Of a stretch of DNA of 64,000 nt, positions 16,123 through 24,529 are shown in pieces. The notes under the pieces are model-generated. The model was not told the DNA's origin. It made no database searches and saw nothing but the letters and a program-made list of their open reading frames with translations. The first letter of the stretch is position 1, and each line of letters begins with the position of its first letter. The position numbers and the translations under genes are program-made. Origin of the DNA: Gemmatimonadota bacterium (GTDB lineage: Bacteria > Gemmatimonadota > Gemmatimonadetes > Palauibacterales > KS3-K002); NCBI GenBank assembly GCA_020344215.1, contig CP070815.1, positions 62,001 to 126,000 of the forward strand, given 5' to 3'.

Positions 16123-17328
16123 GTGTCTTGCCCTATGCGCTACCTGTATCTCACGTCCGTCGCGATCTCTGCCTTCCTGCTGGGCGCGCCAACCTTCGCC
16201 GAGGCTCAGGTGAGCCGCTCTGCCTTCGAGCTGCTGGATGTCGAGGGCGAGCTCGCGGTTGGCGCCGAAGCGCGGGGGGCTCTCTCGGCGGCCGACGTCC
16301 GCGCTCCCGACGACAGCTACGTAGAAGCGTGGACTCTGGAGGGTCGAGCAGGTGAGTCGGTCACGGTCGACATGATCTCGGACGACTTCGACGCCTACCT
16401 CTATGTCGTAGGGCCGGGGTTTGGAGAGACCCTTTACGACGATGACGGGGGCGGGGCTTGTCACGCCCGGATCACCTTCACGTTCCTGGAGAACGGCACG
16501 TTCCGTGTCGCTGCCAGTTCCACGACGCCGAGAGAGACGGGGAGATACACACTGCGGGTGTCGGAGACTCCGGGCCCCGCTGCTGACTATCCGTGCGGTG
16601 GGATGAACCCCGCCGTGCTCTCCGGGCTGCCCACTGAGGGCCGAACGCTGACGGTGGGCGACGTGGTCTCGGGTAGCCTGACGGCTAATGCCGCCACGAT
16701 AACGGAGGGCCGCAAAGCCGAGGCCTGGGTGTTACAGGGGCGAGCGGGACAGCCCGTCGTGGTCACGCTGGAGTCGAGCGCTTTCGATGCCTATCTCTAC
16801 ATCGCCGGACCAGGGCTCGGCGAAGTTCTGTCCGACGACGACGGGGCCGGCGAGCTGAACTCGCGACTCGCCTTCACGGTCCCGCTCGACGCGGAGTACA
16901 TGGTTGTGGCTAGTCAGGTAAGTGAAGGTGCCACAGGAGCTTACACGATCCGAGTCGAGGAGATGGCGCGGCTTGCCGAGCTGCCGACCCAGGCTCGGAC
17001 CGTGGTGGTGGGCGGGACCGTGGGTGGTCTACTCAGCTCGGCTGATCCGATCACCGCCGAGGGACGGCACGGTCAGGCGTGGGCGCTAGAGGGCCGCGCG
17101 GGTGAGCGATACACGATCGAGCTCATTTCCGAGGACTTCGACGCCTATCTCTATTTCGTCGGCCCGGGGCTAATGGGCCCGCTCGAGGATGACGACAGCG
17201 CTGGCGACCTGAACTCCCGCATTGCGGTGACCCTGCCGCAAGATGGGGTGTACCGGGTGGTCGCGAGCTCCCTCGATCCGAGCCTGCTGGGACGGTTTCA
17301 GCTGCGCGTGGTTCGTGAGGAGCCGTAG
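16123..17328 (+). CDS. Secreted protein with three PPC (pre-peptidase C-terminal) domains
   Basis: After an N-terminal signal peptide (Arg-Tyr, hydrophobic core SVAISAFLLGAP, AEAQ cleavage region), the mature protein is three tandem PPC-type beta-sandwich domains of about 120 residues. Each carries AWxLxGRAGxxV, FDAYLYxxGPG, a DDD acidic cluster and GxYxVxAS. PPC domains usually sit at the end of secreted proteases; here no catalytic domain is attached. The acidic cluster may bind calcium. Start choice: GTG at 16123 has GAGGTGA five bases before it, while ATG at 16135 has no such site. The product is probably periplasmic or extracellular, with a binding or structural role. Confidence 0.75.
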   Translation: MSCPMRYLYLTSVAISAFLLGAPTFAEAQVSRSAFELLDVEGELAVGAEARGALSAADVRAPDDSYVEAWTLEGRAGESVTVDMISDDFDAYLYVVGPGFGETLYDDDGGGACHARITFTFLENGTFRVAASSTTPRETGRYTLRVSETPGPAADYPCGGMNPAVLSGLPTEGRTLTVGDVVSGSLTANAATITEGRKAEAWVLQGRAGQPVVVTLESSAFDAYLYIAGPGLGEVLSDDDGAGELNSRLAFTVPLDAEYMVVASQVSEGATGAYTIRVEEMARLAELPTQARTVVVGGTVGGLLSSADPITAEGRHGQAWALEGRAGERYTIELISEDFDAYLYFVGPGLMGPLEDDDSAGDLNSRIAVTLPQDGVYRVVASSLDPSLLGRFQLRVVREEP

Positions 17329-17339
17329 GGCCGAGTCGG

Positions 17340-17373
17340 CCGGGCGGAGCGCTGGTACGACCGCTCTGCCCGG
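17340..17373 (+). terminator. Strong hairpin after the PPC protein gene
   Basis: A 12-base stem (17340-17351 with 17362-17373, one G-U pair) closes a 10-base loop just 12 bases after the stop codon. No T-run follows, so it is not a classical intrinsic terminator. It may stabilise the 3' end or assist termination. Confidence 0.35.
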
Positions 17374-17521
17374 CACGACAGCGTCCACGCATCCGTTGCT
17401 GACGTTCGACGCCGGGGATAGATTCCTGCAAACGTAGCCCTCAGGTGATCGCACCGGTGCGGAAGGCGGGAGGGAGGGCTCGCCCCTGCACGCAACGGTT
17501 AACCTCTTTCAACCCACGGGC

Positions 17522-19192
17522 ATGCATCGTCCCGCACTCGCACGTCTCTATCGGCCACGCGCGTTCTCCGAGATCGTCGGGCAGGGCCACGTGTCGGCGA
17601 CACTCAGGACGGCCGTGGAACGGGGTAGGGTCGCCCACGCCTACTTGTTCTGCGGCCCGCGCGGTATCGGGAAAACGACGGCCGCCCGGGTGCTGGCGAT
17701 GGCGCTCAACTGCGAGGACCGCAGGGGCGGCGAGCCATGCGGGAGCTGCGAGAGCTGCGAGCGGATCTGGTCGGGTCGGACCTCTCTGGACGTTGTAGAG
17801 ATCGACGCGGCGTCCAACCGCGGCGTGGACGATGCCCGCGACTTGCGTGAGCGCGCGATGTACGCCCCATCGGAGGAATCGCGATATAAGGTCTACATCA
17901 TCGACGAGGCGCACATGCTGACGCGGGAGGCGTGGAACGCGTTCCTGAAGATCCTTGAGGAACCACCGCCGCGCGTGGTCTTCGTGCTCGCCACCACTGA
18001 GCCCGGGAAGATCTATCAGTCGGCACCGCCGATACTCTCGCGCTGCCAGCGGTTCGACTTCAGGCGCATTACGCTCGATCAGATCCGCAAGCGACTGGTC
18101 GAGGTACTGCGAGCGGAGAACGTGGAGGCCGAGGAGGCCGCGCTGATACCGATCGCACGGAAGGCCGACGGGGCACTGCGCGACGCGCTATCCGCCCTCG
18201 ATCAAGTCCTCGCATTCAGCGGCGAGCGTATCAGCCCCGAGGACGTCCATCTCGTGCTCGGGCTGATCGAGGAGGAGTTGTACCTGGAGCTCTTCGAGAT
18301 CCTCCGAGAGAGGCGAGCCGCGGAGATCTTCGCCTACGTGCAGCGGTTGGTCGATGGCGGGTACGACCTGGAGGAGTTCTATAAAGGGCTGGGCGATGCT
18401 CTGCGACTGTTGCTGCGGATTCGACTGGAGGCCGGCGACACGCTGTCTGGCGTGTCGGAGCAACTCTCGGAGCGCTACGTCACGATAGCCCAGCACTTCG
18501 CGCCGGGCGACCTGTTGCGGATGCTCTCCGCGCTCGCCGACCTGGACACCGATGGCCGTTTTCGCAAGAGCGAGCAACAGCGGATCCTCATCGAGGTCGC
18601 GCTCCTGAAGTTCGCGATGCTCGACCGAACGGTCGAGCTCGAAGAGCTGATGGAGGCTGTCCGCAGCGAGCCGCCCTCTCATCCGAACCCCGGTCGGCGA
18701 GCCGCGTCCACGCCGGCCAGGCTCAGAGAGCGGTCGCACGAGGCGAAGCGTGGCGGCGCCGCCGCGGCGGAACCTCCCGGCGACGGACCGCAGGGGCTGG
18801 CGGCTGCCGATGAGGGACCGCTGGGGGGCGTTCGCGCTGCCTGGCTCGAGATGATCACCGACGCCAAGATCCTGCGTCCGGGACAGGGTGTCGTCCTCAG
18901 AGCCGTGCAGATCACCGACCTGACTCCGGACGGCGAACTCAGGGTCTCGGCGGCTGCGGGCACGCCTGCCGCGGAGGTCTTGGCCGACAGAGTCATCCGG
19001 CACCGGATCGAAGAGGAACTTTCACGGCGGCTCGGGCGTCCCATACGCATGAGCGAGGCAGCCCAGGACGAGCCGCTCCCCCCGAGGGTAAGCCAGGAGA
19101 CATCCAGACGGCAGCGGCTCGACCGGCTGGTCGAGGGGGACGAGGGGTTGCAGCAGATCGTAGACAAGCTGGACCTCGAGCTGATGGAGTGA
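17522..19192 (+). CDS. dnaX: DNA polymerase III subunit gamma/tau
   Basis: This clamp-loader ATPase subunit opens the beta clamp and ties the replicative polymerase together. The first 360 residues carry Walker A GPRGIGKTTAA (about 43-53), a Cys cluster for zinc (CGSCESC), the DEAH Walker B IIDEAHML, the sensor region VFVLATTEP, and the arginine-finger SRC in ILSRCQRFDF. The C-terminal part (about 370-556) is divergent and charged, as is usual. No A-run slippery site like that of E. coli is visible, so a shortened gamma form is not predicted. It is followed by ybaB and recR, the common dnaX-ybaB-recR order. Confidence 0.95.
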   Translation: MHRPALARLYRPRAFSEIVGQGHVSATLRTAVERGRVAHAYLFCGPRGIGKTTAARVLAMALNCEDRRGGEPCGSCESCERIWSGRTSLDVVEIDAASNRGVDDARDLRERAMYAPSEESRYKVYIIDEAHMLTREAWNAFLKILEEPPPRVVFVLATTEPGKIYQSAPPILSRCQRFDFRRITLDQIRKRLVEVLRAENVEAEEAALIPIARKADGALRDALSALDQVLAFSGERISPEDVHLVLGLIEEELYLELFEILRERRAAEIFAYVQRLVDGGYDLEEFYKGLGDALRLLLRIRLEAGDTLSGVSEQLSERYVTIAQHFAPGDLLRMLSALADLDTDGRFRKSEQQRILIEVALLKFAMLDRTVELEELMEAVRSEPPSHPNPGRRAASTPARLRERSHEAKRGGAAAAEPPGDGPQGLAAADEGPLGGVRAAWLEMITDAKILRPGQGVVLRAVQITDLTPDGELRVSAAAGTPAAEVLADRVIRHRIEEELSRRLGRPIRMSEAAQDEPLPPRVSQETSRRQRLDRLVEGDEGLQQIVDKLDLELME

Positions 19193-19227
19193 GGCGGGAG
19201 GGGGAAAAGGGCCGGAAAGCGCTGGCC

Positions 19228-19255
19228 TTGCGTGACTTTGGGCTTATCATAAACT
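19228..19255 (+). promoter_or_regulatory. Candidate sigma-70 promoter for ybaB-recR operon
   Basis: TTGCGT (19228-19233) and TAAACT (19250-19255) are separated by 16 bases in an otherwise AT-enriched patch between dnaX and ybaB. The match is partial (3/6 and 4/6), and the start codon lies 37 bases downstream. Confidence 0.4.
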
Positions 19256-19292
19256 TTGAGCCGTTGACGATGGGTGAGCGAGAGTAGCCAGG

Positions 19293-19619
19293 ATGAACAG
19301 TCTCCACCAGTTGTTCCAGCTGGTCCAACAGGGTCAGGCACGACTGACCGAGATACAGACGCAACTGGCATCCAAGACGGTCACGGCCAGCAGCGGGGGC
19401 GGCTTGGTGAAGGTGGTGGCGGACGGCCAGGGCCGGATTCGTGAGATAAAGATCGATCCGTCCGTGGTAGATCCTTCTGACATCGAGATGCTAGAGGACC
19501 TCGTGCAGGCGGCGGTTACCGACGCACAGGCTCGCGCTCGCCAGCTCTACGAAGAGGAGATCGGTCGGATGGCTGGCGGGCTCCCGTTCAACCTGGGCAA
19601 TCTTCTCGGGGGGATGTAG
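19293..19619 (+). CDS. ybaB: YbaB/EbfC family nucleoid-associated protein
   Basis: This is a small (108-residue) DNA-binding protein that acts as a dimer on the nucleoid. It shows the family pattern: an N-terminal helix (LHQLFQLVQQGQARL), then GLVKVVADGQGRIREIKIDPSVV, a helix starting LEDLVQAAVTDAQARA, and a Gly/Leu-rich C-terminus with GGLPFNLGNLLGGM. It lies between dnaX and recR, 8 bases from recR. That position is well conserved in bacteria and suggests a link with recombination or replication. Confidence 0.93.
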   Translation: MNSLHQLFQLVQQGQARLTEIQTQLASKTVTASSGGGLVKVVADGQGRIREIKIDPSVVDPSDIEMLEDLVQAAVTDAQARARQLYEEEIGRMAGGLPFNLGNLLGGM

Positions 19620-19627
19620 GCCCAGGC

Positions 19628-20212
19628 ATGTCGGTCATCGACGATCTGGCCAGAGAGTTCACGCGCCTCCCTGGCATCGGTCGAAAGACCGCCTATCGGC
19701 TCACCCACTACTTGCTGAAAATCCCGCCGGAGGAGGCATGCCGGTTGGCGCAGGCCATCGAAGCGGTGGCCGAGCGAGTGAGGCACTGCTCGACCTGTAA
19801 CAATCTGAGCGAGTCCGATCCGTGCGAGTACTGCACTAGCCCGAGCCGTGATCGGACGACGATCTGCGTTGTCGAGGAGGCCTCGGATGTGGCAGCGATC
19901 GATGCGTCGGGCGGGTACAAGGGGCTGTATCACGTTCTGGGAGGGTGCCTTTCGCCGCTCGATGGCGTCGGTCCTGAGGAGTTGAGCATCGAGTCGCTGA
20001 TCGCCCGGCTGAACGGCAGTGTTCGGGAGGTGATCATAGCGACAAACCCTAGCGTTGAAGGCGAAGCCACGGCCACCTACTTGCACAAGGTGCTGGCATC
20101 TCGTGCGGTGTCTGTGACGCGCCTGGCGCGCGGGCTGCCCGTCGGCGGCGACTTGGAGTACGCGGACGGGGTGACCATAGCGCAGGCGCTGGCCGGGCGC
20201 CGGGGAATGTAG
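19628..20212 (+). CDS. recR: Recombination mediator protein RecR
   Basis: RecR works with RecF and RecO to load RecA onto SSB-coated single-stranded DNA gaps. The 194-residue chain has the expected order: a helix-hairpin-helix (LPGIGRKTAYRL, about 14-25), a four-cysteine zinc site (Cys54, Cys57, Cys66, Cys69), a Toprim domain with ICVVEE and TNPSVEGEATATYL, and the C-terminal RLARGLPVGGDLEYAD. The length and start are typical. Confidence 0.97.
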   Translation: MSVIDDLAREFTRLPGIGRKTAYRLTHYLLKIPPEEACRLAQAIEAVAERVRHCSTCNNLSESDPCEYCTSPSRDRTTICVVEEASDVAAIDASGGYKGLYHVLGGCLSPLDGVGPEELSIESLIARLNGSVREVIIATNPSVEGEATATYLHKVLASRAVSVTRLARGLPVGGDLEYADGVTIAQALAGRRGM

Positions 20213-20224
20213 CCGGTACACGGA

Positions 20225-20575
20225 ATGGGAAAGCGGACGATACCCACGAGCAGAGTGCTACGGACCCTGGGCCTCGCGGCTGCAGGTGTGGTGGCGGTCA
20301 GTGCGCTTGGTGTGCTGCTGGTCCGCGACCAGGTGAACCGCCATCGTCGCGACCTGTTCAGCCCGCGGCCGCTTCGCCGCCTGGCGGCGCTGACCTATAT
20401 CGGGAAGCACCCCGATGTCGAGAACGCCTATCTCCTGCGCGATTTCCTGAGCTGGGAGACCGAGCCGATGCTGCGTCGGCGGGCCGCTGCGATCCTCGGG
20501 CGCATGGAGCAGACTCTGTCTGCCAGCCGCGAGGAACCAGTCGGCGGTAACGGGAACGAACGAGCGACGGAATGA
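20225..20575 (+). CDS. Small membrane-anchored protein with a HEAT-like helical tail
   Basis: This 116-residue protein is not recognised as a named family. One membrane helix (about residues 13-31, LGLAAAGVVAVSALGVLLV) follows a basic N-terminus, placing the rest outside the cytoplasm. The soluble part (about 45-100) has two or three amphipathic helices with Arg-rich turns, for example LRRLAALTYIGKHPD and MLRRRAAAILGRM, reminiscent of HEAT repeats. It overlaps the next gene by four bases (ATGA), so its product may work with the roadblock/MglA pair. Confidence 0.6.
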   Translation: MGKRTIPTSRVLRTLGLAAAGVVAVSALGVLLVRDQVNRHRRDLFSPRPLRRLAALTYIGKHPDVENAYLLRDFLSWETEPMLRRRAAAILGRMEQTLSASREEPVGGNGNERATE

Positions 20576-21072
20576 CGCCTGGCGGAGCACCGAGCTGGTC
20601 ATTCGGGCCCAGCGATTCCCAGCGGATTGAGGAGATACTGAATAACCTCCTCTACGAGTCTAATGCCCGCTGCGCGTTGCTCGTAGACAGGACCGGCCAG
20701 CTGGTGACTACGGTTGGCGAGCAGCCGAACTTTGATTCCGCTGCGTTCGCCAGCTTAACGGCGGCTGATTTTTCCGCCAACGATCAGCTGGCCTCGTTGA
20801 TCGGGGAGGAGGAGTTCAGTTCTCTCTTCCACCAGGGCCGTAACGAGTCGATGTACTTGGCCGATGTCGGCAAGCGTCTGATCCTGGTTGTGCTGTTTAA
20901 TCAGCAGACGACTTTGGGGCTCGTGCGAATCAAGATCAAGGACGCGGTCGCCGGCTTGAACAAGGCGTTCGAGGAGGTGTTCGGTAGAGCAGAGGATGAA
21001 GAAAGCCCAGCTCTGGAGCGAGGCTTCGTTGACGAAGCTGAGGATGAAATCGACCGACTGTTCCGGGAATAG
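20572..21072 (+). CDS. Roadblock/LC7 domain protein (MglB-like)
   Basis: The protein has 166 residues with one roadblock/LC7 domain (about residues 15-125): a helix EILNNLLYESNARCALLVDRTGQLV, strands around TTVGE, a middle helix FASLTAADFSAND, and a C-terminal strand pair ending in FNQQTTLGLVRIKIKDA. Roadblock proteins such as MglB are GTPase-activating partners of MglA-type GTPases, and one lies 12 bases downstream. The tail after about residue 130 is acidic. I infer an MglB-like regulator of polarity, motility or another MglA-driven process. Confidence 0.85.
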   Translation: MTPGGAPSWSFGPSDSQRIEEILNNLLYESNARCALLVDRTGQLVTTVGEQPNFDSAAFASLTAADFSANDQLASLIGEEEFSSLFHQGRNESMYLADVGKRLILVVLFNQQTTLGLVRIKIKDAVAGLNKAFEEVFGRAEDEESPALERGFVDEAEDEIDRLFRE

Positions 21073-21084
21073 AGGATCTCGACC

Positions 21085-21663
21085 ATGTCGATGATCAACT
21101 ATGCGTCCCGGGAGATCAACTGCAAGATCGTTTATTACGGACCCGGGCTCGGCGGCAAGACGACGAACCTGGAGTATATATACAACAAGGTCGCACCGAC
21201 GACTCGTGGTAAGCTCATCAGCTTGGCTACCGAGACGGAGCGCACCCTGTTCTTCGATTTCTTACCGGTCGACCTGGGAACGATCCGCGGTTTCAAGACC
21301 CGCTTCCACCTGTATACGGTGCCGGGGCAGGTCTACTACAACGCCAGCCGGAAGCTGATCTTGAAGGGGGTCGACGGCGTCGTGTTCGTGGCCGACAGCC
21401 AGGTCGAGCGTCTCGATGCGAACATCGAGTCGATGCACAATCTGTACGAGAACCTGGCGGAGTACGGGTACGACCTGCGGCAGATACCGTTCGTGATCCA
21501 GTACAACAAGCGGGACCTGCCCAACGTCTCGGCGGTCGAAGAGCTGGAGCGGCACCTCAACCCCGACCGCGTACCTTCCTACGAAGGGGTGGCGACAAAG
21601 GGCATTGGCGTGTTCGACACGCTAAAGGCCGTTGCGAAACTTGTAATCAAATCGCTGGGCTGA
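21085..21663 (+). CDS. mglA: MglA-type small Ras-like GTPase
   Basis: This 192-residue protein belongs to the bacterial MglA family of small GTPases that control cell polarity and, in Myxococcus, motility reversal. Motifs seen are the P-loop [10 protein letters not shown] (about 19-28), a TVPGQ switch II, and NKRDLP (the NKxD base-recognition motif). MglA-type Pro in the G3 box and Gly-Gly in the P-loop are both present. It directly follows the roadblock gene, giving the usual regulator/GTPase pair. No gliding or pilus genes are in the window, so the effector is unknown. Confidence 0.93.
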   Translation: MSMINYASREINCKIVYYGPGLGGKTTNLEYIYNKVAPTTRGKLISLATETERTLFFDFLPVDLGTIRGFKTRFHLYTVPGQVYYNASRKLILKGVDGVVFVADSQVERLDANIESMHNLYENLAEYGYDLRQIPFVIQYNKRDLPNVSAVEELERHLNPDRVPSYEGVATKGIGVFDTLKAVAKLVIKSLG

Positions 21664-21678
21664 GCGGGGATTCTTCCC

Positions 21679-22317
21679 GTGAACCTACCGAACGGCATTA
21701 CGGTCGCGCGTATCCTGGCGGCGCCCGTGATCTTCGTGCTCATCCTGAGCGGGGGATTCGGCTCGCTGCTCGCTGCGTTCGTCCTCTTCGTCACCGCTGC
21801 GGTATCCGACATCTGGGACGGCTACCTCGCACGACGCCGCGGCCAGATCACCGACTTCGGCAAGCTCGCCGACCCGATCGCCGACAAGCTGCTCGTCGTC
21901 AGCACCTTCGTCCCCTTCTACATCGTTTCGCTGCGCGCCGTCGAGTCGGAGGTTCCCGTTGTCTGGGGCTGGGGGGTCCTGCCGCTCTGGGTCCTGCTCG
22001 TGGTTCTGGGCCGCGAGCTGCTGATCACCGTCTTCCGCGGTTTCGCGAAGCGCAAGGGTGTGGTGATCGCTGCGGGCAAGGAGGGTAAGTACAAGGCGCT
22101 CTTCCAGGACCTCTTCATCGGCGGCGAGATACTCTGGCTGGCGCTCCGCTCGCGCGCCCTGGAGCGCGGCTGGGACAGCGCGTTCTGGTCGTTCTGGAAG
22201 GTCTTCCACGGGTCCTACGTGACGATCACCCTTGCGATCGCTGTGCTGCTTACAGCCTACTCGCTGGGTGTCTACCTCTGGCGTTACCGGGCGCTGGTCA
22301 CGCGCCCGGGTCAGTGA
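21679..22317 (+). CDS. pgsA: CDP-diacylglycerol-glycerol-3-phosphate 3-phosphatidyltransferase
   Basis: This inner-membrane enzyme makes phosphatidylglycerol phosphate, the first committed step to phosphatidylglycerol. The CDP-alcohol phosphotransferase motif D-xx-DG-xx-AR-x8-G-xxx-D-xxx-D is complete between about residues 37 and 63 (SDIWDGYLARRRG, then GKLADPIAD). Several hydrophobic segments are visible (about 7-35, 78-100, 105-122, 180-200). At 212 residues it is typical or slightly long. The start codon is GTG. The stop overlaps the start of cinA. Confidence 0.92.
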   Translation: MNLPNGITVARILAAPVIFVLILSGGFGSLLAAFVLFVTAAVSDIWDGYLARRRGQITDFGKLADPIADKLLVVSTFVPFYIVSLRAVESEVPVVWGWGVLPLWVLLVVLGRELLITVFRGFAKRKGVVIAAGKEGKYKALFQDLFIGGEILWLALRSRALERGWDSAFWSFWKVFHGSYVTITLAIAVLLTAYSLGVYLWRYRALVTRPGQ

Positions 22318-23579
22318 TGGAGCGGAGGCTGCGCGGCGTCGAGATCGTCGCGATCGGCGATGAATTGCTTAGCGGCGCTAGCCTGGACTCGAACGCGGTC
22401 ACGATCGCCAGGCGGCTTGAGCCCATCGGCCTGCGCGTCACCCGAAAGACAACGGTTGGCGATAGCTCCACGCAGATCGCGGAGGCGGTCCGGTCGGCGC
22501 TGGAACGCAGCGCTGCGGTGCTAACCACCGGCGGGCTGGGCCCCACGAAGGATGATGTCACCCGGAACGCGGTGGCGGCCGTGTTCAACCGCGAGCTCGA
22601 GTTCCGAGAGGACCTGTGGCACGCCCTGGAGGCACGCTGGGCGCACAGGGGCAGGATACCCGAGACGAATCGGGTCCAGGCGGAAGTGCCGGCAGGTGCC
22701 GAAGTTTTCCCTAACCGGCGCGGCACGGCACCGGGGATTGCGGTCGAAGACGACTCGATCGGACTCTGTATCATGCTGCCGGGCCCACCACACGAGATGG
22801 AGGCCGTCCTGGTCGAACAGGTCGTGCCGTTCCTCGAGGAGCGCACCGGACCTGTGGGAGGCCGGCCTTTCCGGCGCACGCTGCGCACGGCTGGAATCGC
22901 CGAATCGGAGATCGCGGAGCGGATCGGTGGGCAGCTTGACGATCTGCCGCTCGACGTCGCCCACCTCCCGGAGGTCGACGGCAACGATATCCGCCTGACC
23001 GGGTGGGCGACGGACGAGTCGGAGATCTGCGCTGTGCTCGATGAGGCCGTCGCACGGTTGCGTGGGATCCTCGGCGCCCACATCTACGGTGAGGGTGACG
23101 TCGACTTGGCACAGGTGGTGGGCGAGCTTCTGCGCGAGCGAGGTCTGAGCGTCGCCGTTGCCGAGAGCTGCACCGCTGGCCTCATCAGCAAGCGGCTCAC
23201 CGAGTGGCCGGGGTCCTCCGATTACTTCTGGGGTGGTATGATCGTCTATGACGATCGAGCCAAGGTCGATCTGCTTGGTGTCTCGGAGAAGACTCTGGGC
23301 CGCTACGGCGCCGTCTCCGAGGAGACGGCGCGGGAGATGGCCAAGGCTGCTTGTCACCAGTCGGGCGCTGATGCCGCCATCGCCGTGACTGGGATAGCCG
23401 GGCCGACCGGTGGAACCGAGGATAAGCCGGTCGGGACAGTCTGGCTGGCGGCGAAGGTGAGGGACGTTGTGGTGGTCGGGCGGCGATACTACCCGGGCAC
23501 GCGAGACATGGTGCGGGCTCGGGCGGCTCAGGGTGGTCTCGATCTGCTTCGTCGAACGCTGCTGGAGGAGTTGGCGTGA
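22314..23579 (+). CDS. cinA: CinA family protein (competence/damage-inducible protein A)
   Basis: CinA proteins join a molybdopterin-binding-like COG1058 domain with ADP-ribose pyrophosphatase activity to a C-terminal nicotinamide-nucleotide deamidase (PncC) domain. Both are present. Residues about 1-250 include GDELLSGASLDSN, TTGGLGPTKDD and LPGPPHEM. Residues about 265-421 include AVAESCTAGLISKRLTEWPGSS, GAVSEETAREMA and VTGIAGPTGG. The 421-residue length is normal. The role is NAD-cycle repair of nicotinamide mononucleotide. Start: GTG at 22314 overlaps the pgsA stop, and an ATG follows at 22317. Confidence 0.95.
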   Translation: MMERRLRGVEIVAIGDELLSGASLDSNAVTIARRLEPIGLRVTRKTTVGDSSTQIAEAVRSALERSAAVLTTGGLGPTKDDVTRNAVAAVFNRELEFREDLWHALEARWAHRGRIPETNRVQAEVPAGAEVFPNRRGTAPGIAVEDDSIGLCIMLPGPPHEMEAVLVEQVVPFLEERTGPVGGRPFRRTLRTAGIAESEIAERIGGQLDDLPLDVAHLPEVDGNDIRLTGWATDESEICAVLDEAVARLRGILGAHIYGEGDVDLAQVVGELLRERGLSVAVAESCTAGLISKRLTEWPGSSDYFWGGMIVYDDRAKVDLLGVSEKTLGRYGAVSEETAREMAKAACHQSGADAAIAVTGIAGPTGGTEDKPVGTVWLAAKVRDVVVVGRRYYPGTRDMVRARAAQGGLDLLRRTLLEELA

Positions 23580-24460
23580 GAGGCGCACACGCGTATTTCC
23601 CGGGTTCGGGCGATATCCGACTTCATTATCGGTGCTGGGACGTCCCGACGCCGCGCGCGGTCGTCATTATCTGCCACGGGCTGGGCGAGCATTCCGGTCG
23701 CTATGAGGATCTGGCGCAGGACTTCGCCCGAGCCGGCTTGAGCACCTACGCCTTGGATCACAGGGGGCACGGCCGTTCCGACGGGCGCAAAGGGCACGTG
23801 CGGCGGTTCGTGCGTTACGTGCACGACCTCGAGAAATTCCGGCGGCGAGTCTTCGGTGCCATAGGAACCGAGATGCCGCTCATCTTCCTCGGCCACTCCC
23901 TCGGTGGCCTCATACTGATCCGCTACCTCCAGGAGTACCCCGCAGTGCCGGCCCGCGGTGCGGTGCTCTCGGCGCCGCTGCTCGGATTGGCGATGGAGGT
24001 TCCCCAGTGGAGGGAACAGCTGGCCCGCTTCCTTTACTACACCGTCCCTGCGCTGCCGATGAGCACGGGCTTGGATCCCGACTACCTGAGCCACGACCCT
24101 CAGGTCGTCGAAGCCTACAAGAGAGACCCGCTTGTCCACGACCGGATCACGCCGCGGCTTTACGGTGAGATCCAGAGAGAGATCGACGCGGCGTCCCGGA
24201 AGCTCGCGCAGCTCCGCTTGCCCGTATTGATGCTGGTACCGAGCGCCGACAAGCTGGTGCGACCCGATCTCATGCAACGGTTCGCCGCAGACCTCCGCAA
24301 GACGCGCCCGGTGTGGGTCAGGACCTATTCCGGACTGTACCACGAGGTGCTCAACGAGACGACGCGGTCCAGCGCGGTCGCCGATGTGCTCGGCTGGATC
24401 GAGCGGCATATCTCGGTGCACGCCCAGGCGCAAGACGTCGGCGCACCGGACACCTTGTAG
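23576..24460 (+). CDS. Alpha/beta hydrolase, monoacylglycerol lipase-like
   Basis: This 294-residue serine hydrolase has the lysophospholipase/monoacylglycerol lipase layout. The oxyanion region is ICHGLGEHSGRY, then DHRGHGRSDG, the nucleophile elbow GHSLGG (Ser near residue 107), the acid in PSADKLV and the catalytic His in YSGLYHEVLNE. No signal peptide is visible, so it probably acts in the cytoplasm or at the inner membrane face on lipid esters. Its GTG start overlaps the cinA stop (GTGA). Membership of the pgsA-cinA transcript would fit a lipid-related role. Confidence 0.85.
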   Translation: MRGAHAYFPGSGDIRLHYRCWDVPTPRAVVIICHGLGEHSGRYEDLAQDFARAGLSTYALDHRGHGRSDGRKGHVRRFVRYVHDLEKFRRRVFGAIGTEMPLIFLGHSLGGLILIRYLQEYPAVPARGAVLSAPLLGLAMEVPQWREQLARFLYYTVPALPMSTGLDPDYLSHDPQVVEAYKRDPLVHDRITPRLYGEIQREIDAASRKLAQLRLPVLMLVPSADKLVRPDLMQRFAADLRKTRPVWVRTYSGLYHEVLNETTRSSAVADVLGWIERHISVHAQAQDVGAPDTL

Positions 24461-24529
24461 GGCTTGACGCCCGGCAGGAAAGCGATGACTCTCAGGAGAG
24501 GTTCGAACTAACTCAGTGAGAAAGGGGAT

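Noticed and set aside
17329..17521. SRP RNA (ffs) before dnaX
   Set aside because: Some bacteria place it here, but the conserved GGAAGG-AGCAGC loop region is not present. Only a hairpin and G-rich sequence are seen.
17522..19192. Programmed frameshift in dnaX giving gamma
   Set aside because: No A-run slippery site or downstream stimulator of the E. coli type is visible.
24461..24529. CIRCE element or tRNA-like TTCGAA before grpE
   Set aside because: GGTTCGAACT resembles a T-loop, but no paired acceptor or anticodon arm surrounds it, and no nine-base inverted repeat is present.
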